The translations under genes and the position numbers were made by a program. A stretch of DNA of 64,000 bases from JAKACA01 sp963735115 (lineage in GTDB: Bacteria; Actinomycetota; Acidimicrobiia; Acidimicrobiales; Bog-793), in NCBI GenBank assembly GCA_963735115.1, contig CAVTJR010000003.1, positions 620,001-684,000 of the forward strand, in the 5' to 3' direction. The notes beneath the pieces are model-generated. The model was given only the letters and a program-made list of their open reading frames with translations. It ran no database searches and had not been told where the DNA came from. This document shows positions 27,499 to 38,800 of this stretch, one piece after another; position 1 is the first letter of the stretch, and each line of letters starts with the position of its first letter.

Positions 27499-30400
27499 TC
27501 AAATTCCCACTCCCCGCTCAACCTCGGGGCCGGCGCCAATGGCAGCTCCGACGCCATGGGATTGGGCGTGATGTCCACGATAGAGAGCGACTGCCAGTCG
27601 CAGGGCGTCCAGCGCCAGTTCGCGCTGGCTAGCCTGCTCTGCGCTCGTTACTTTGTCGTCGGCTCCGAGGGGCCGACGGTCGTCGCCGATGTTCCAGCGT
27701 TCCCGGTAAGCGGCGACAGTACAGATGACTTGGAGCCACTGCTTCTGAGCGGCGGTGTTGGCAGGTCGTTCTCCGAGCTGGCGGACCCAGGGGGCGTCAC
27801 CCTTGACAGCCTTCTCGGCGAGAGTCCACGCTCGGTCCTGCAGGGCGTGGTCACGTTCTTCGAGGGCTCTGACGAGCCCGGGATCGGTGACGTTGAGGGC
27901 TCGAGGGACGAGCCCGGCGATGAGGTTGGTACGGCCCACTCGACGGCTGCCGGCTGCTTGTGTGAAGCGTTCGACGCGCTTGTGGAGCACGGAAGCAACG
28001 TCGTCGACTTCAACAAGCTGGCGGGCCTGGACGAGGTGGGGGAGTGCGGCGCCGATATCGACTCCGCGAGCCTCGGCTCGCCTGAGGGCGGCGACGAGCG
28101 GTCCGTGCGCATCGCTCGAACGGATGTCCTCCTGCTGTTGGATTGTGAGCCCGGACTGCTCCAGGAGGGTGTCCCAGTGGTCCTTCTGGGCCGCTTGGGC
28201 GAGTGTCTCGTACTCGGCGTGCAGGCTCGCCCAGCTCTCAATGTCGTGCTGTGCTCGGCGGAGAGTCTCGTGGGCGGAGGTCTCGGCTCCGGTGTTAGCG
28301 AGGATCGCGGCGAGCACGTCTCGGGCGGTTCGAGGGTCGCCGACGTGATCGTGGCTGGTCTGAGGGTCAGGGTCGTAGGCGGTGTCGACGTAGAGACGAT
28401 TTGCGTCGCGGCCTCGGGTGGCGGCGACATAAAGGACTTCTCGCGTCGTGTTTGGCGAGACGAGAGCGTGGGCGGTCCCAACGGTGCGGCCTTGGGAGCG
28501 ATGCGCCGTTGTCGCGTAGGCGAGCTCGACGTGTTCGGTGACGTAGTCGGCCGGCAGCACGATGTTGCCGTGGCCGCCGGCGTGTCGGACGGTCATGGCC
28601 CCGTCGGCATCGGTGGCAGTCACGACCCAGCGGTCGCCGTTTTTGACCCAACCGGTCCCGGTGGCGAGGTGGCGGTCGTTACGACGGGTGACAACGTGGT
28701 CGCCGACGCCGATCGTCTGCCCAGCTGCGACGGTGAGACCGTCTTCGGCGACTTCCCCAGCGGCGATGCGGTCGGCCCGGGCGCGGCGGTTCAGCTCGGC
28801 CACGGTGGCGGTGTCGGGGGCGATCATGAGGCTCGACCTGCCGGTATCGATGTCGTGCTTCCATGCCTCATAGACGGCCTCGAGCAGATCCTCGCGGGTG
28901 CCGCCGCTGATCCTGTCGTGGGACTCATAGGCATCGAGGGCGCGCTCGTTGCCGTGGCGGAGCTCGATGCTGGCGGTCCGTTCCCATTCCGAGTTGAACC
29001 GGTGAACCTCTCCCAGCTCGGCCACCGAGGTGGTCTCGTCGCGGGCGAGGAGACCGAAGGCTCCGCCGGCGTCGACGGAGCCCTGCTGAGCCCAGTCGCC
29101 GGAGAGGAGGACCTTCGCCCCGGCGTCACCTGCCGCCCTCACGAGCTCGTCAAGGGCAAAGGTCCCCGCCAGGCCGGCCTCGTCGATGATCAGCAACTGC
29201 CCGGGCCGTAGGCGCCATCGGGCTATCTCGGTGTCCAAAGCCTGCAGGCGTTCCCGGAGCCGCTGGGCGTTGGCGGAGTCGGGGTAAGCCGCTAGGACGG
29301 CTGCGATCTGCTGGCGCTCTTCGAGTCGGGTCGGAGACTTGCGATGCTCGGTGAGCCACTTGGCGGTGTTGTCGGTGCCAACGCCGAGCTCGCCGGCGAG
29401 GACCTCGGCCGCCGCCGCGGAGGGTGCCAGCCCGATGACCGACCCGGCCCCGTGCTCGGCTTCCCAGACCGCTCGGAGACCGGCCAGGGTGGTGGACTTG
29501 CCGGTCCCGGCCGGTCCCACAAGCACGTCGATCCACCGGTTGGAGGTGGCGATCTTCTCCACGGCAACGGCCTGGTCGACCGAGAGGCGATGGTTCCTGC
29601 CGGGCAGGTTCTCCTCGCTGATCCTCGCGACGGTGGCCGTCATGACCGTCGGTGCGCCGCTTCGTTGTGCGCTTTCGAGGAGGCGAACCTCGGCATCGAG
29701 CAAGGTCTCGGTCGTGTAGATGCGATGGCTGCGGGGCGCGAGGCGCGACGATCCGTCGGGGCGGAGATACCGCTCGGGCGTGTGATGCAATGCGGGTGGT
29801 GTGAGGGTCAAAGAGGCGTCGACGGCGAGGTCGGTGATCTGTTCCGCCACCACCGCCCGGTCGTCGGGGCTGGCGAAACGGACACCGTGGAGGAGACGGT
29901 GGGCCTCGTCGAGAAGGCTGTCGCGCCGGTAGGTGGCGCGCCGCTCCGCCACGGCGGCCACGACGGCCCGGGCGGCGTCATGGAGAATCGGTTCGGCGAG
30001 GTCGTGGGCGGTGAGGAGGGGGAGGTCGTTGCGGCCCCGCAACGATGCCACCCATGCTCCTTCGGCGTAGCCGTCCCCGAGGTTGCCGGCGCGTCGGCGC
30101 CAGTGCTCGGTCATCTCGGCCAGGCTGCGATGGATCTTGGCGGGTCGGGTGGCGATGGTGGCCTGCTGGCGGAGGCGCACGATCTCAACGCCCGTCGGGC
30201 GTCGGCCGTGGTCGGCCACGAAGGCCTCGATCAGGTCGTCTTTGGAGGCCTCGATCTGCTCGGCGCGCTGTGAGAACTCCGCCATGAGGGCTTCGGGCAC
30301 ACCGGTGATCTCGAAGCGGGCCCGATCGGAGTGACGGCGGTCGCGGGCGTCCCATCCGACCCCCAACCGCATCGTGAGAAGGTCCGACAGGACACCCTGA

Positions 30401-31059
30401 TGCATGGAGGAGAGTGCCGAACGGGACTGGAAGATCGCCCTGCTGTCGAGGGTCCTCCAGCGCCCGTCGGAGCTCGAGCGGGCCCGGTTCCAGATGATCA
30501 CGTGATCGTGCAGCTGAGGGTCGCCGGCCCGCGAGTCGAAGTGGGTGAAGCTCGCGGCGATGACCCCGTCGATGTCCTCGGTGACGATCCCGTTCGTCCC
30601 CGAGCGGGAGTGGAACACCTCGCGTTCCGCGTAGGAAAGCACGTAGTCGACGGCTTGGTGGTGGCAGTCGTAGATCACCTGCCGGGTCTCCTCATCTGCC
30701 AGCGCCCAGGCCACAGAGACGGACTTGGAGGGACTGAAGGTGAGATCGAAGCCAGCCACTGGGGCCAGCTTCGAGCTGGCGTTCGGGCAGCGGCCGACCG
30801 GTTCCCTGGTGACCGGGTCGCAGCACAGACCGAGCATGTTGTAAAGATGCTCCTCGGTCACGACCGACCCCCTTTCCACCCCTCTGCCGCCGGCCAGAGC
30901 GCCGAGACCGGAGCCGAGGAACACCCCGGGCCGGGTGCCCGACGCTACGTAGTAGGCGGCCAGGGTCTCGGGGCGTTCGGGCGTGCCGTCACCTACGGCG
31001 ACCGACTCCATCAGGTAGCGGAACCCCCCTCCCAGACTGATCCGCCGCATCGAGATCAC
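27499..31059 (-). CDS. MobF-family conjugative relaxase (TrwC/TraA-like) with helicase domain
   Basis: Relaxase that nicks an origin of transfer and unwinds DNA for conjugation (about 1186 aa). The N-terminal TrwC domain shows a Tyr pair (LAAYYVASG), the FDLTFSPSKSVSVAWAL block and the metal-binding His motif DPQLHDHVIIWN. The C-terminal half is a RecD2/TraI-like helicase with Walker A VLVGPAGTGKSTTL, Walker B LLIIDEAGLAGT and the late motif YATTAHRSQGRTV. I choose GTG 31059, about 10 bases after GGAGGAGGAA; ATG 31050 is an alternative. No coupling protein, VirB4 or other transfer genes are seen, so transfer would need help from another element. Confidence 0.9.
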   Translation of the reverse strand: MISMRRISLGGGFRYLMESVAVGDGTPERPETLAAYYVASGTRPGVFLGSGLGALAGGRGVERGSVVTEEHLYNMLGLCCDPVTREPVGRCPNASSKLAPVAGFDLTFSPSKSVSVAWALADEETRQVIYDCHHQAVDYVLSYAEREVFHSRSGTNGIVTEDIDGVIAASFTHFDSRAGDPQLHDHVIIWNRARSSSDGRWRTLDSRAIFQSRSALSSMHQGVLSDLLTMRLGVGWDARDRRHSDRARFEITGVPEALMAEFSQRAEQIEASKDDLIEAFVADHGRRPTGVEIVRLRQQATIATRPAKIHRSLAEMTEHWRRRAGNLGDGYAEGAWVASLRGRNDLPLLTAHDLAEPILHDAARAVVAAVAERRATYRRDSLLDEAHRLLHGVRFASPDDRAVVAEQITDLAVDASLTLTPPALHHTPERYLRPDGSSRLAPRSHRIYTTETLLDAEVRLLESAQRSGAPTVMTATVARISEENLPGRNHRLSVDQAVAVEKIATSNRWIDVLVGPAGTGKSTTLAGLRAVWEAEHGAGSVIGLAPSAAAAEVLAGELGVGTDNTAKWLTEHRKSPTRLEERQQIAAVLAAYPDSANAQRLRERLQALDTEIARWRLRPGQLLIIDEAGLAGTFALDELVRAAGDAGAKVLLSGDWAQQGSVDAGGAFGLLARDETTSVAELGEVHRFNSEWERTASIELRHGNERALDAYESHDRISGGTREDLLEAVYEAWKHDIDTGRSSLMIAPDTATVAELNRRARADRIAAGEVAEDGLTVAAGQTIGVGDHVVTRRNDRHLATGTGWVKNGDRWVVTATDADGAMTVRHAGGHGNIVLPADYVTEHVELAYATTAHRSQGRTVGTAHALVSPNTTREVLYVAATRGRDANRLYVDTAYDPDPQTSHDHVGDPRTARDVLAAILANTGAETSAHETLRRAQHDIESWASLHAEYETLAQAAQKDHWDTLLEQSGLTIQQQEDIRSSDAHGPLVAALRRAEARGVDIGAALPHLVQARQLVEVDDVASVLHKRVERFTQAAGSRRVGRTNLIAGLVPRALNVTDPGLVRALEERDHALQDRAWTLAEKAVKGDAPWVRQLGERPANTAAQKQWLQVICTVAAYRERWNIGDDRRPLGADDKVTSAEQASQRELALDALRLAVALYRGHHAQSHGVGAAIGAGPEVERGVGI

Positions 31060-32265
31060 CGGCCCGTTCCTCCTCCTCTCCCTGTTGGCGCGCCGGCGCT
31101 CCACATCCGGCGCCCGCTGTGGAGGAACCGCCGGGAGCTCGCCCGGCTCGAGCGCGGCGCTCGCCCGAAGGCGCTGTCACCTCCGGGCGGCGCCGGGCAC
31201 GACGACGACGACGGTGGGCGTCCCAACCGACTCCACCCATCTCCTGGCGGGCGTGGTCCTCCCGGTGCATCCCCTGCTCTTCGTCCATCCGCCGCCGGCT
31301 GCTGCCCTGGCATCAGGTCATCGCTCCTCTGTGGAGGGCGCCCGCGCGACCGCCCCTATACAGGAGGCAAGGGGGTGAGCACGCAAACTGCGAGCCGCGC
31401 CAGACTGAGCAGCCCGACTCAGACTTCGGAGACGAGCGGTCGGTTCTGCGGATCCCTCCGATCGGTCGACAGCACCATCCGACGGCGGCCGGACGAGCCA
31501 CATCACGGGGGAACGTTCGCCGCCGGGAACGGAATGAGCGACGCCGGCCGCACGGCAGGCGCTGGCACCTTTGCGTGCAAAGGGGACCTTTCAACCCCGA
31601 ATGCCCATCGTGTGAAGCCGTTGATGGGCCTGGGCTAGAGGGTGGTGGAAGCGGGGGTTGGCTGGGGCCTGGGCAGGTGATCGAGCCGTGTCGAGGGTGC
31701 TGGGCGCGCGGTCGCTGGTTGTGGAGGGTCGAGGAGTGATGCTGATCGAGTCGGTGACGTGATGCGGAACTGGCCGAAATGGCTCATGGCGAGCAGGCAG
31801 TGATCGACCCCAGGAGGCGCTGCGCCGAAGGGACGCGAAGTCGACCGGTCCGGAAGAGCCGCCACCCGGCTCGCGCTGGCGGGAATCGCCGCTGGGACCG
31901 ACTCAGTGGGCTTGGCCCGTCAGAGCGAGTGCCTGCATCCTGAGCACGACACCTTCTCCAGCGAGGCCTCCTTGGACATAGCAGCGGACGCACTCGAAAT
32001 CTCCGGGCGACTGGGGACGAGCCCGTGGACTACTCCGGTGTTACGGGAGAGCTTTCTTCCAGAGCTCTCCTTCACTGGGACGGCGCAGCATCACCGGAGC
32101 CAATGCGCTCTGAGGCAGCGCCCTCGCCGCCCTCGCCCATATTCGTGAACCGACTTATCGCTTCGACTCGAGGACTCCGTCGTTGTCCATCAGGGCGAGG
32201 CGGGTGCCGTTCCGGGGCTCAGCCCAGCGCCTCCCCGACTCATCGGGCGACTTGTGGGAGAGCCT
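31060..32265. other. 1.2-kb stretch without a convincing gene
   Basis: Lies between the relaxase start and the membrane protein gene. Minus-strand frames from about 31,288 are open but overlap the relaxase start and show no recognisable domain. The relaxase oriT could lie here, but I cannot point to a nic site. After the stop of the 203-aa membrane protein the same frame continues for about 36 sense codons to a TAA near 32,152, a possible older C-terminus. Confidence 0.4.
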
Positions 32266-32877
32266 CTACCTGGTCGAGTCGCCGACCCTGTCTTCAATGC
32301 TGTCGGCAGCGAAGCGAGCTCGCCGCCAGGTCAAGCCAAACCCGGTGGCAGTCAGGCAGGCAGCAGCGACAAGGCATCCGAGGCTCACATACCCCGCAGC
32401 ACCCGTAAGCACATCGAGAACCGCCCGATACCCCAACCCTCTATCCACTGTCAGCACGGCGCCATTGTGTGGCGGATAGAAGATCCGTTCAGAGATCACC
32501 GCCACCACGAAGAGGCAGCATCCAAGCGCGCCGATACTTGTAGTGTTGACCACCCACGAGACACTCGTACGGACTGCGCACATCCTCCATAACAGCACAG
32601 CGAGCCCCTGAATAGCCCAGACCGATACTAGGAGCCACCACCAGGTTGTGTGTGCGAGGCTATCGTAGAAGCTAAGACCAAGAGACGGTTGCCGCGACAG
32701 CTCTGTAGCCGCCGCCGAGGGAGGAAAACTTAGCGCGGTTATGGTTACCCGCGACTGGTACCAGGATGGATCAAAGCTGAACAGGCCGACGAGCAACTCC
32801 AGCGCGTAGCCAAGTCCGAAGAGCCAGAAACTTGTGAATACCCTCCGACTGGCGGTGCTGGTTAGATGTGCAGTCAT
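32266..32877 (-). CDS. Four-helix membrane protein, probable immunity protein for the adjacent Rhs tip
   Basis: A 203-aa protein with four hydrophobic helices (around TSFWLFGLGYALELLVGLF, WWWLLVSVWAIQGLAVLLW, SIGALGCCLFVVAVI, AAGYVSLGCLVAAACLTATG). Its ATG overlaps the Rhs stop (ATGA), so it is coupled to the giant toxin gene. A membrane immunity protein directly behind a toxin with hydrophobic C-terminal segments is the usual arrangement for pore-forming toxins. The DNA is visibly AT-richer than the Rhs core. No family is recognised; function is inferred from position and topology. Confidence 0.65.
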   Translation of the reverse strand: MTAHLTSTASRRVFTSFWLFGLGYALELLVGLFSFDPSWYQSRVTITALSFPPSAAATELSRQPSLGLSFYDSLAHTTWWWLLVSVWAIQGLAVLLWRMCAVRTSVSWVVNTTSIGALGCCLFVVAVISERIFYPPHNGAVLTVDRGLGYRAVLDVLTGAAGYVSLGCLVAAACLTATGFGLTWRRARFAADSIEDRVGDSTR

Positions 32878-35800
32878 GATTGGGGGACGTAGCTCCCGAA
32901 GTTGGAGGCCGACGGCTCGCCCGAGATGAGAATGTTGCCCAACGCCTGGGCGGGCAGCCAGGGCAGTCCATGAGTGATGAGTCCATTAAGGGCTGTCTCG
33001 ATTGCGAACACGGTGAAATTGTGGGTGACGATCCCGCCACGAACGTTGTTGACCCAGGACATCCACGACGGCAGGCCCGGCAAAATACCTTCCGCTTCAC
33101 TCAAAGAATCCCAACCGTGGAACTCGTCCGTATAAATCAGGAGAACAGCTCCAGCTGACGCGATCGCGAGCGTCTGGCTAACCAACGTTACCGGACCGTC
33201 AAAGAAGCCCGGCAACCCTACCGTATCCTGGTACAAGTTGTTCACCTGTTCTTCCGCGAACTCATCGTCGCCTCGGTGAGTGTTGCACACGATGACCGGC
33301 GCTTCCCCTCCGTTGAAACAATCGATACTCCAACTGAGAAACTTCACACACCAATCTCCGGTCGGATCGACGCTGTTCACAGGGTCGCCGCCGGCATAGG
33401 AGTACTCCTGATCGGTGCTGCTGAAATCAGGGTCCAAGATCGTAAACGCGCCTGTCTGTGGGTAATAGAAGCGCGCCCGCATGTTGTCAAATCCGCTCGG
33501 GGAGGATGACATATCAGTGTACTGGCCAGCGTAGCCGAAGGGGGAGACCGGCGTCCCGAGAGCGAGGTTACCGTAGGCGTCGTATCGGTAGAAGCTCACC
33601 TCCTGTCCGGCAGTATTCGTGACTAGCCAGGATGAATCAGAGGGCGTGTAGGTGAGGAAGAGGGGGTTGGTCGTCGGCGGTGCGGATGTGACATTCACTT
33701 GTTCCACGGGTTCGCCCACCGGGCCGTACACGTAGTAGTTCGTGCCGTCGGACAGGACGAGCGGGAGTGAGCCGTTCGTGTTCCACGTCAGCTGTGCCGT
33801 GACCGACGCGGCGGTGCCCTTCACGTCATTGCCGGAGGTGTCCACCGCGACGCAGAAGGAGGCCGACGCACACGACACGCTGCTCAGGGTCTTCGTCCCA
33901 TCGATGCTCTTCGCACTTGCCCAGCTCGTGCCCGTGTACACGAGCACGTTGCCGTCGGCGTCGACCGCCACGCAGAACGATGCGCTCGAGCAGGAGACGC
34001 TCTTCAGGGCGTTGGAACCGTCGGTGACGGTGGTTGCGGACCAGTTCGTGCCGTTGAAGGCAAGGACGTTGCCGCTGCCATCGACCGCCGTGCAGAAGGT
34101 AGCCGTGGCGCAGGAGACGCCGTTGAGGGCTTTCGTGCCGTCGATGCCCGTGGCCGTTGTCCAACTCGAGCCGTTGTAGGTGACGACATTCCCGCTCGTG
34201 TCGACCGCCGCGCAGAAAGACGAGGTCGGACAGGAGATGGCGCTGAGGTCCTTCGTCCCGTCGATGCTCGTCGCCGTCGCCCAGCTCGACCCGTTGTAGG
34301 TCACCACGTTGCCGCTGGCATCGACCGCTGCGCAGAACGAGGAGCTCGGACACGAGATGGCATCGAGCACCTTGGTCCCGTCGATGCTCTTGGCAGTCGC
34401 CCAGCTCGATCCGTTGTAGGTGACGACGTTGCCGCTGGCGTCGACCGCCGCGCAGAACGACGAGGTCGGACAGGAGATGCCATGAAGGACTTTCGTCCCG
34501 TCGATGCTCTTTGCCGCCGCCCAGCTCGTCCCGTTGTAGGTGACGACGTTGCCGTTCGAGTCGACTGCAGCGCAGAACGAAGACGAGGCGCACGACACGG
34601 CGTTGAGAGACTTCGTCCCGTCAATGCTGGCAGCAGCGGCCCAGCTCGGTACCTTGTAGCTCGTGGCCGCCTCGAGGCCATCTCCTGTGTACAGGTAGGT
34701 CGACGTCAGGGCAGCGGCGGCGCTCGTCAGCTCGCCGAGCTGGTTGTAGCTGTAGGTGGTCGTGGAGGACCCCACGACGGCGGTGGCGAGGTCACTGAGG
34801 CTGTCGTAGGTGTAGGTCGTCGTCGATCCCTTGCTCCCGCTCACCGGCGTCTGGCTCGTGACGCCTTCCGATGAGTTGGGGACCTGGGTATAGGTGTCGA
34901 AGTTGCCCTGCGGGTCGTGACTCGAGATCTTCGTGGCGAAGCCGGCGGCGTTGTAGGTGAAGTTGTTGGCACTCGACCCTTGTGCCACCGAGCCCTGGAA
35001 GACGACCTGGCCGCCGACGTCGTAGGAGTAGTTGCGCTCGTAGGACGACTGGGAGGAGCACGACCCGCTGTAGCTCTCGTAGTCCTCCGTCACCTGCCCG
35101 TCGGCGTTGCGCGCCCCCGATCCCGTAGCAGAGGAGAACGACTGCAGGAAGGTCTCTCCACCCCCGCATGCTTGTGTGAGGGTGGAGGTCGCGCCCGTGT
35201 TGAGGTCGGCGTTGTCGTAGGTGTAGGCGGTCCCGCTCGTCCCGTTCGGGTTGGCACCCGACACGTCGTTGTCCTGGGCCGTGAGGTTGCCGTCGCCGTC
35301 GTGGGAGAAGGTGATCTCGTAACCGAGCCAGTCCGTCTCCGAGGCCATGTTGCCGAGGCTGTCGTAGGTGTAGGTGACCGTCGGGGAGGTGTGAGTGCCG
35401 TAGGTGGGGTAGACCACCGAGGCGAGCTGGCCAGTCGAGTAGTAGGTGTAGCTGATCGTGTTCGAGGTGAGACCGGTGCCCCCGCCAGCGCTGAAGGTCT
35501 GCGAGGTGACGTCGCTCATGGCGTCATAGGAGTAGGTCGTGGTGCCGGTGGCGTCGGCCATGGTGGCTCGTGAGCCGTCGACGTTGTAGGTGTAGGAGAC
35601 GTTCGTCGGCGTCGAATAGCCGCTCGCCGTGCCCGAGTAGGTCTTGGAGAGGAGGTCGCCGAGGGCGTCGTAGGCGTCGCCGTCGTAGGTGTAGGTCGTG
35701 ATGACGTTGGGGGCGGCCGTCGAGTTGTTCGACTCGACCGTCGTGCTGGCGACGTTGCTGGCCGCGTCGTAGGTCGTAAGTGTGATCCCACCGAGCGGGT

Positions 35801-38800
35801 TGGTCACCTGGATGACGCGCCCGTCCGAGTCATAGGTCGTGATGGTGGCACCGAGGTAGGGGTCGTCGGTGAGCGTCGGCGGTGAGGAGGGCGGCGAGCT
35901 CGGGCAGCTGACGTCGCGGGGGGAGGCGGCCTCGTAGGGAGCGACCGTGCAGTAGACCTCGCCCGCCTGGTCGTAGGCCGTGTAGGTGATGCCGCCGAGC
36001 GGGTTCGTCGTCTGGATGACCCGGCCGTCCTCGTCGTAGGTGGTGATCGTCGCCCCGAGGTAGCTGTCGCTCGTCGGGGTCGGTGTGGTGATCGCACCAG
36101 TCGGGCAGCGGACGCCGGCGGCGTACTCGTAGGGTTGGACCTGGCAGACGAGGCGGCCGTCCGAGTCGTAGGAGGAGACGGTCGTGGCCGAATAGCTCGA
36201 GAAGGCGACCACCTCCTCGGTGACTTCACCGAGGGTGTTGTAGGAGTACGTCGTCGTCGTCCCGTCCGGCGCCGTCTCCACCGAGACAAGGCCCGGGTGG
36301 CCGGAGACCCCATAGGTGTACGAGGTCGTGTGACCGTCGGGGTTGGTCGTGCCCGTCACGTCGCCATAGGCGTCGTAGGTCGTGGACGTCGCCCCCGCTG
36401 TGGGAGAGGTCGTGTAGGTCGAGGGGCAGGTGACGTGGCCGTACTCGACGGGGGAGACCGAGCAGTAGATGAGGCCGGCCGGCACGCCGTAGCCGCTCGT
36501 CGTGTAGGAGTAGGTCGTCGTGTTGCCGAGCGGGTCGGTGACCGACGTCGGCTCGCCGGCGCTGTTGTAGACCGTGATCGTCATGCCGAGATCGGTTCCG
36601 CTCGCCGGCGGCGAGCTCAGCGGGCTGGAGGGACAGCGGATACCGTCCAAGTAGTCGGCGGCTCCGACGTTGCACCAGACGAGGTTGTCGGTGTTGTAGG
36701 CGTTCTGCTGGGTGTGGTCAGCCCCGTCGGTGACGAGGGTCGCATCTGCGGAGGAGGACTCGGTCCCGCCCGGGCCGGCGTAATCCGCCAGCGTCTCGGT
36801 CGTGACGTTGCCGTCGCCGTCGACGGCGTTCGTGGCGAGCAGCGTCGCCGAGTCCCGCTTGTAATAGGTCGTGGCCGCGTTGGAGGTGCCGTAGGCGGTC
36901 GTCGTGGCCACGAGCACTCCGTTGGAGAACTGGTCGTAGGTCTCATCGACGGGCTTGCCCGAGCCCGTCCCGAGGGGGTAGGAGGAAACGGTCGTTGTCG
37001 TGCCTCCCGTCCCCAACAACGGATCGCTGCCGTAGGCGAACTCGGTCACCTGCGTCGTCCCCGAAGCGGTCGTGAGCGTCTGCTCGCTCACCAGACCGGT
37101 TGAGTTGTAGGTGTTCGTGACCTCGCCGGTCGATGGAGGGGTCATCGTCAACTGGTCGTACTGATAGGGCGACGACTTCCCGGTGTCGTAGGTGTAGGTA
37201 GTCGCCAGACTGCCGGCAGTCGTGGCGCTGCAGAGGTCGACCGGCCCGCTCCCCCAGGTGCTGCAACCGGTGCCGCTGTAGGCGAAGTCGACGAACTCGG
37301 TCGAGGTGTTGGCCGGGTCGAAGACCGATAGCAGCTGGTAGGGCGAGGTGCTCGACTGCTCGACGACGAGCGATTGGCCCGAGCTCTCGCCGGAGGGAAG
37401 CGACGTCCACTGGGTACAGGTGTCGCCCGACGGGCAGCTCGAGTACGTGGAGGCGGTGAGGGTGTAGCCGTTGGCGTCCTCGATCTCCGACAGGGCTCCT
37501 GCGGAGTTGAACGTGTAAGTCATCGGGCTCGAGAGGTCTTCGACGTAGGTGTAGATGCCGCTCGTCTCGCTCAATGTGGCGAGATAGCGAGGAGCAGTCG
37601 GGCAAAAGACGGCGCTCGTGGCATCGGATGGGCACCAGGCGGGCTCGCTGGCGTCGACCCCGTAGTTCTGGAAGGTGATGAGGGCGCCGTTGGCCTCGGT
37701 GACCGTGGCGATGCCGCTCGTGGAGTTGTAGGAGACGCTCATGCCGAGGTTGTCTGCCCAGCCGTAGCCGAGGGGCGGTGCCGTGCTGGCGGTCTGTTCC
37801 TCTTGCTGAGCGGCCACGGCGTCGTAGGTCCGGGTGAACTGGAGCGGGATGCCGGCGTCTGGGATGCTGAGGTCGGTCACGGTGTCGGAGTAGTCGCCGG
37901 TGGCGAGGTTCACGGGATCGGCCTTCGTGCACGCGCATGCAGGCTGTGGACCGCTGGCCTCGCCGAACTGATCGTCACCGAGGGCGCTTCCCTGCGGGTA
38001 GACGCTGAGCGGTCCTTGCGGCCCTCCTCCGAAGTCGCGTACCACGTAGTTGTTCGAGTCGGTGACGAAGACCTGGCCGAAGGAGTCGGTCGCCACGCCG
38101 ATCGGGTGGTTGAGGGTCGCCGAGACGGCCGGGCCGCCATCCCCGCTGTAACCAGCCGTGCCGTCGCCGGCGATGGTGTAGATGTCGCCGGAGGTCATGG
38201 CGACGCCGTAGTAGGTGCCGGTCGACTCGGCGATGGCCCGGATGACGTCGTTGTTGGTGTCGGCGAACACGACGTTGCCGCTCGAGTCGACGGCGACGCC
38301 CCGGGGCCAATCGATCTCGGCGCTCGTGGCTGCCCCGCCGTCGCCCGAATAGCCGGCTGTCGTCGTACCGGCGATCGTGTAGATGTAGCCCGAGGTGATC
38401 GATGAGAGCCCGTAGGGACAAGAGGAACTGCAACCAGGCCCGGCGACCATGCGGATGACGTTGTTGTACAAGTCGGCAAGCACGACGTTGCCGCTGCGGT
38501 CAACGGCGACACCGGTCACCCAGTCCAGGTTCGCGCTCGTGGCAGCTGATCCGTTGCCCGCGTAGCCAAGGGTGCCGTCGCCGGCGATCGTGTAGATGTC
38601 ACCGATAGTCATCGACGAGAGCCCGTAGGGGCAGCCCGAGGTGCAGGTCTCCTCGGCCACGAGGCGCACCCGGTAATTGGACGCGTCGGAAAAGACCACG
38701 TTCCCCCACTTGTCGACGGCAAGCCCGGTCGGCAGGTACAGCTCGGCTGAGGTCGCAGGTCCCCCGTCGCCGGAGTACCCCCCGTACTCGGTCCCGGCGT

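Noticed and set aside
31635..31865. 76-residue minus-strand frame in the relaxase-immunity gap
   Set aside because: No ribosome binding site and no family I can name; not enough support for a gene or an IS remnant.
33825..34650. CRISPR-like array with 120-bp period
   Set aside because: The repeats are in frame, encode a protein motif throughout and have no unique spacers.
36135..38405. Long plus-strand frames opposite the first Rhs gene
   Set aside because: Val/Gly/Arg-rich shadow translations of the YD-repeat region.
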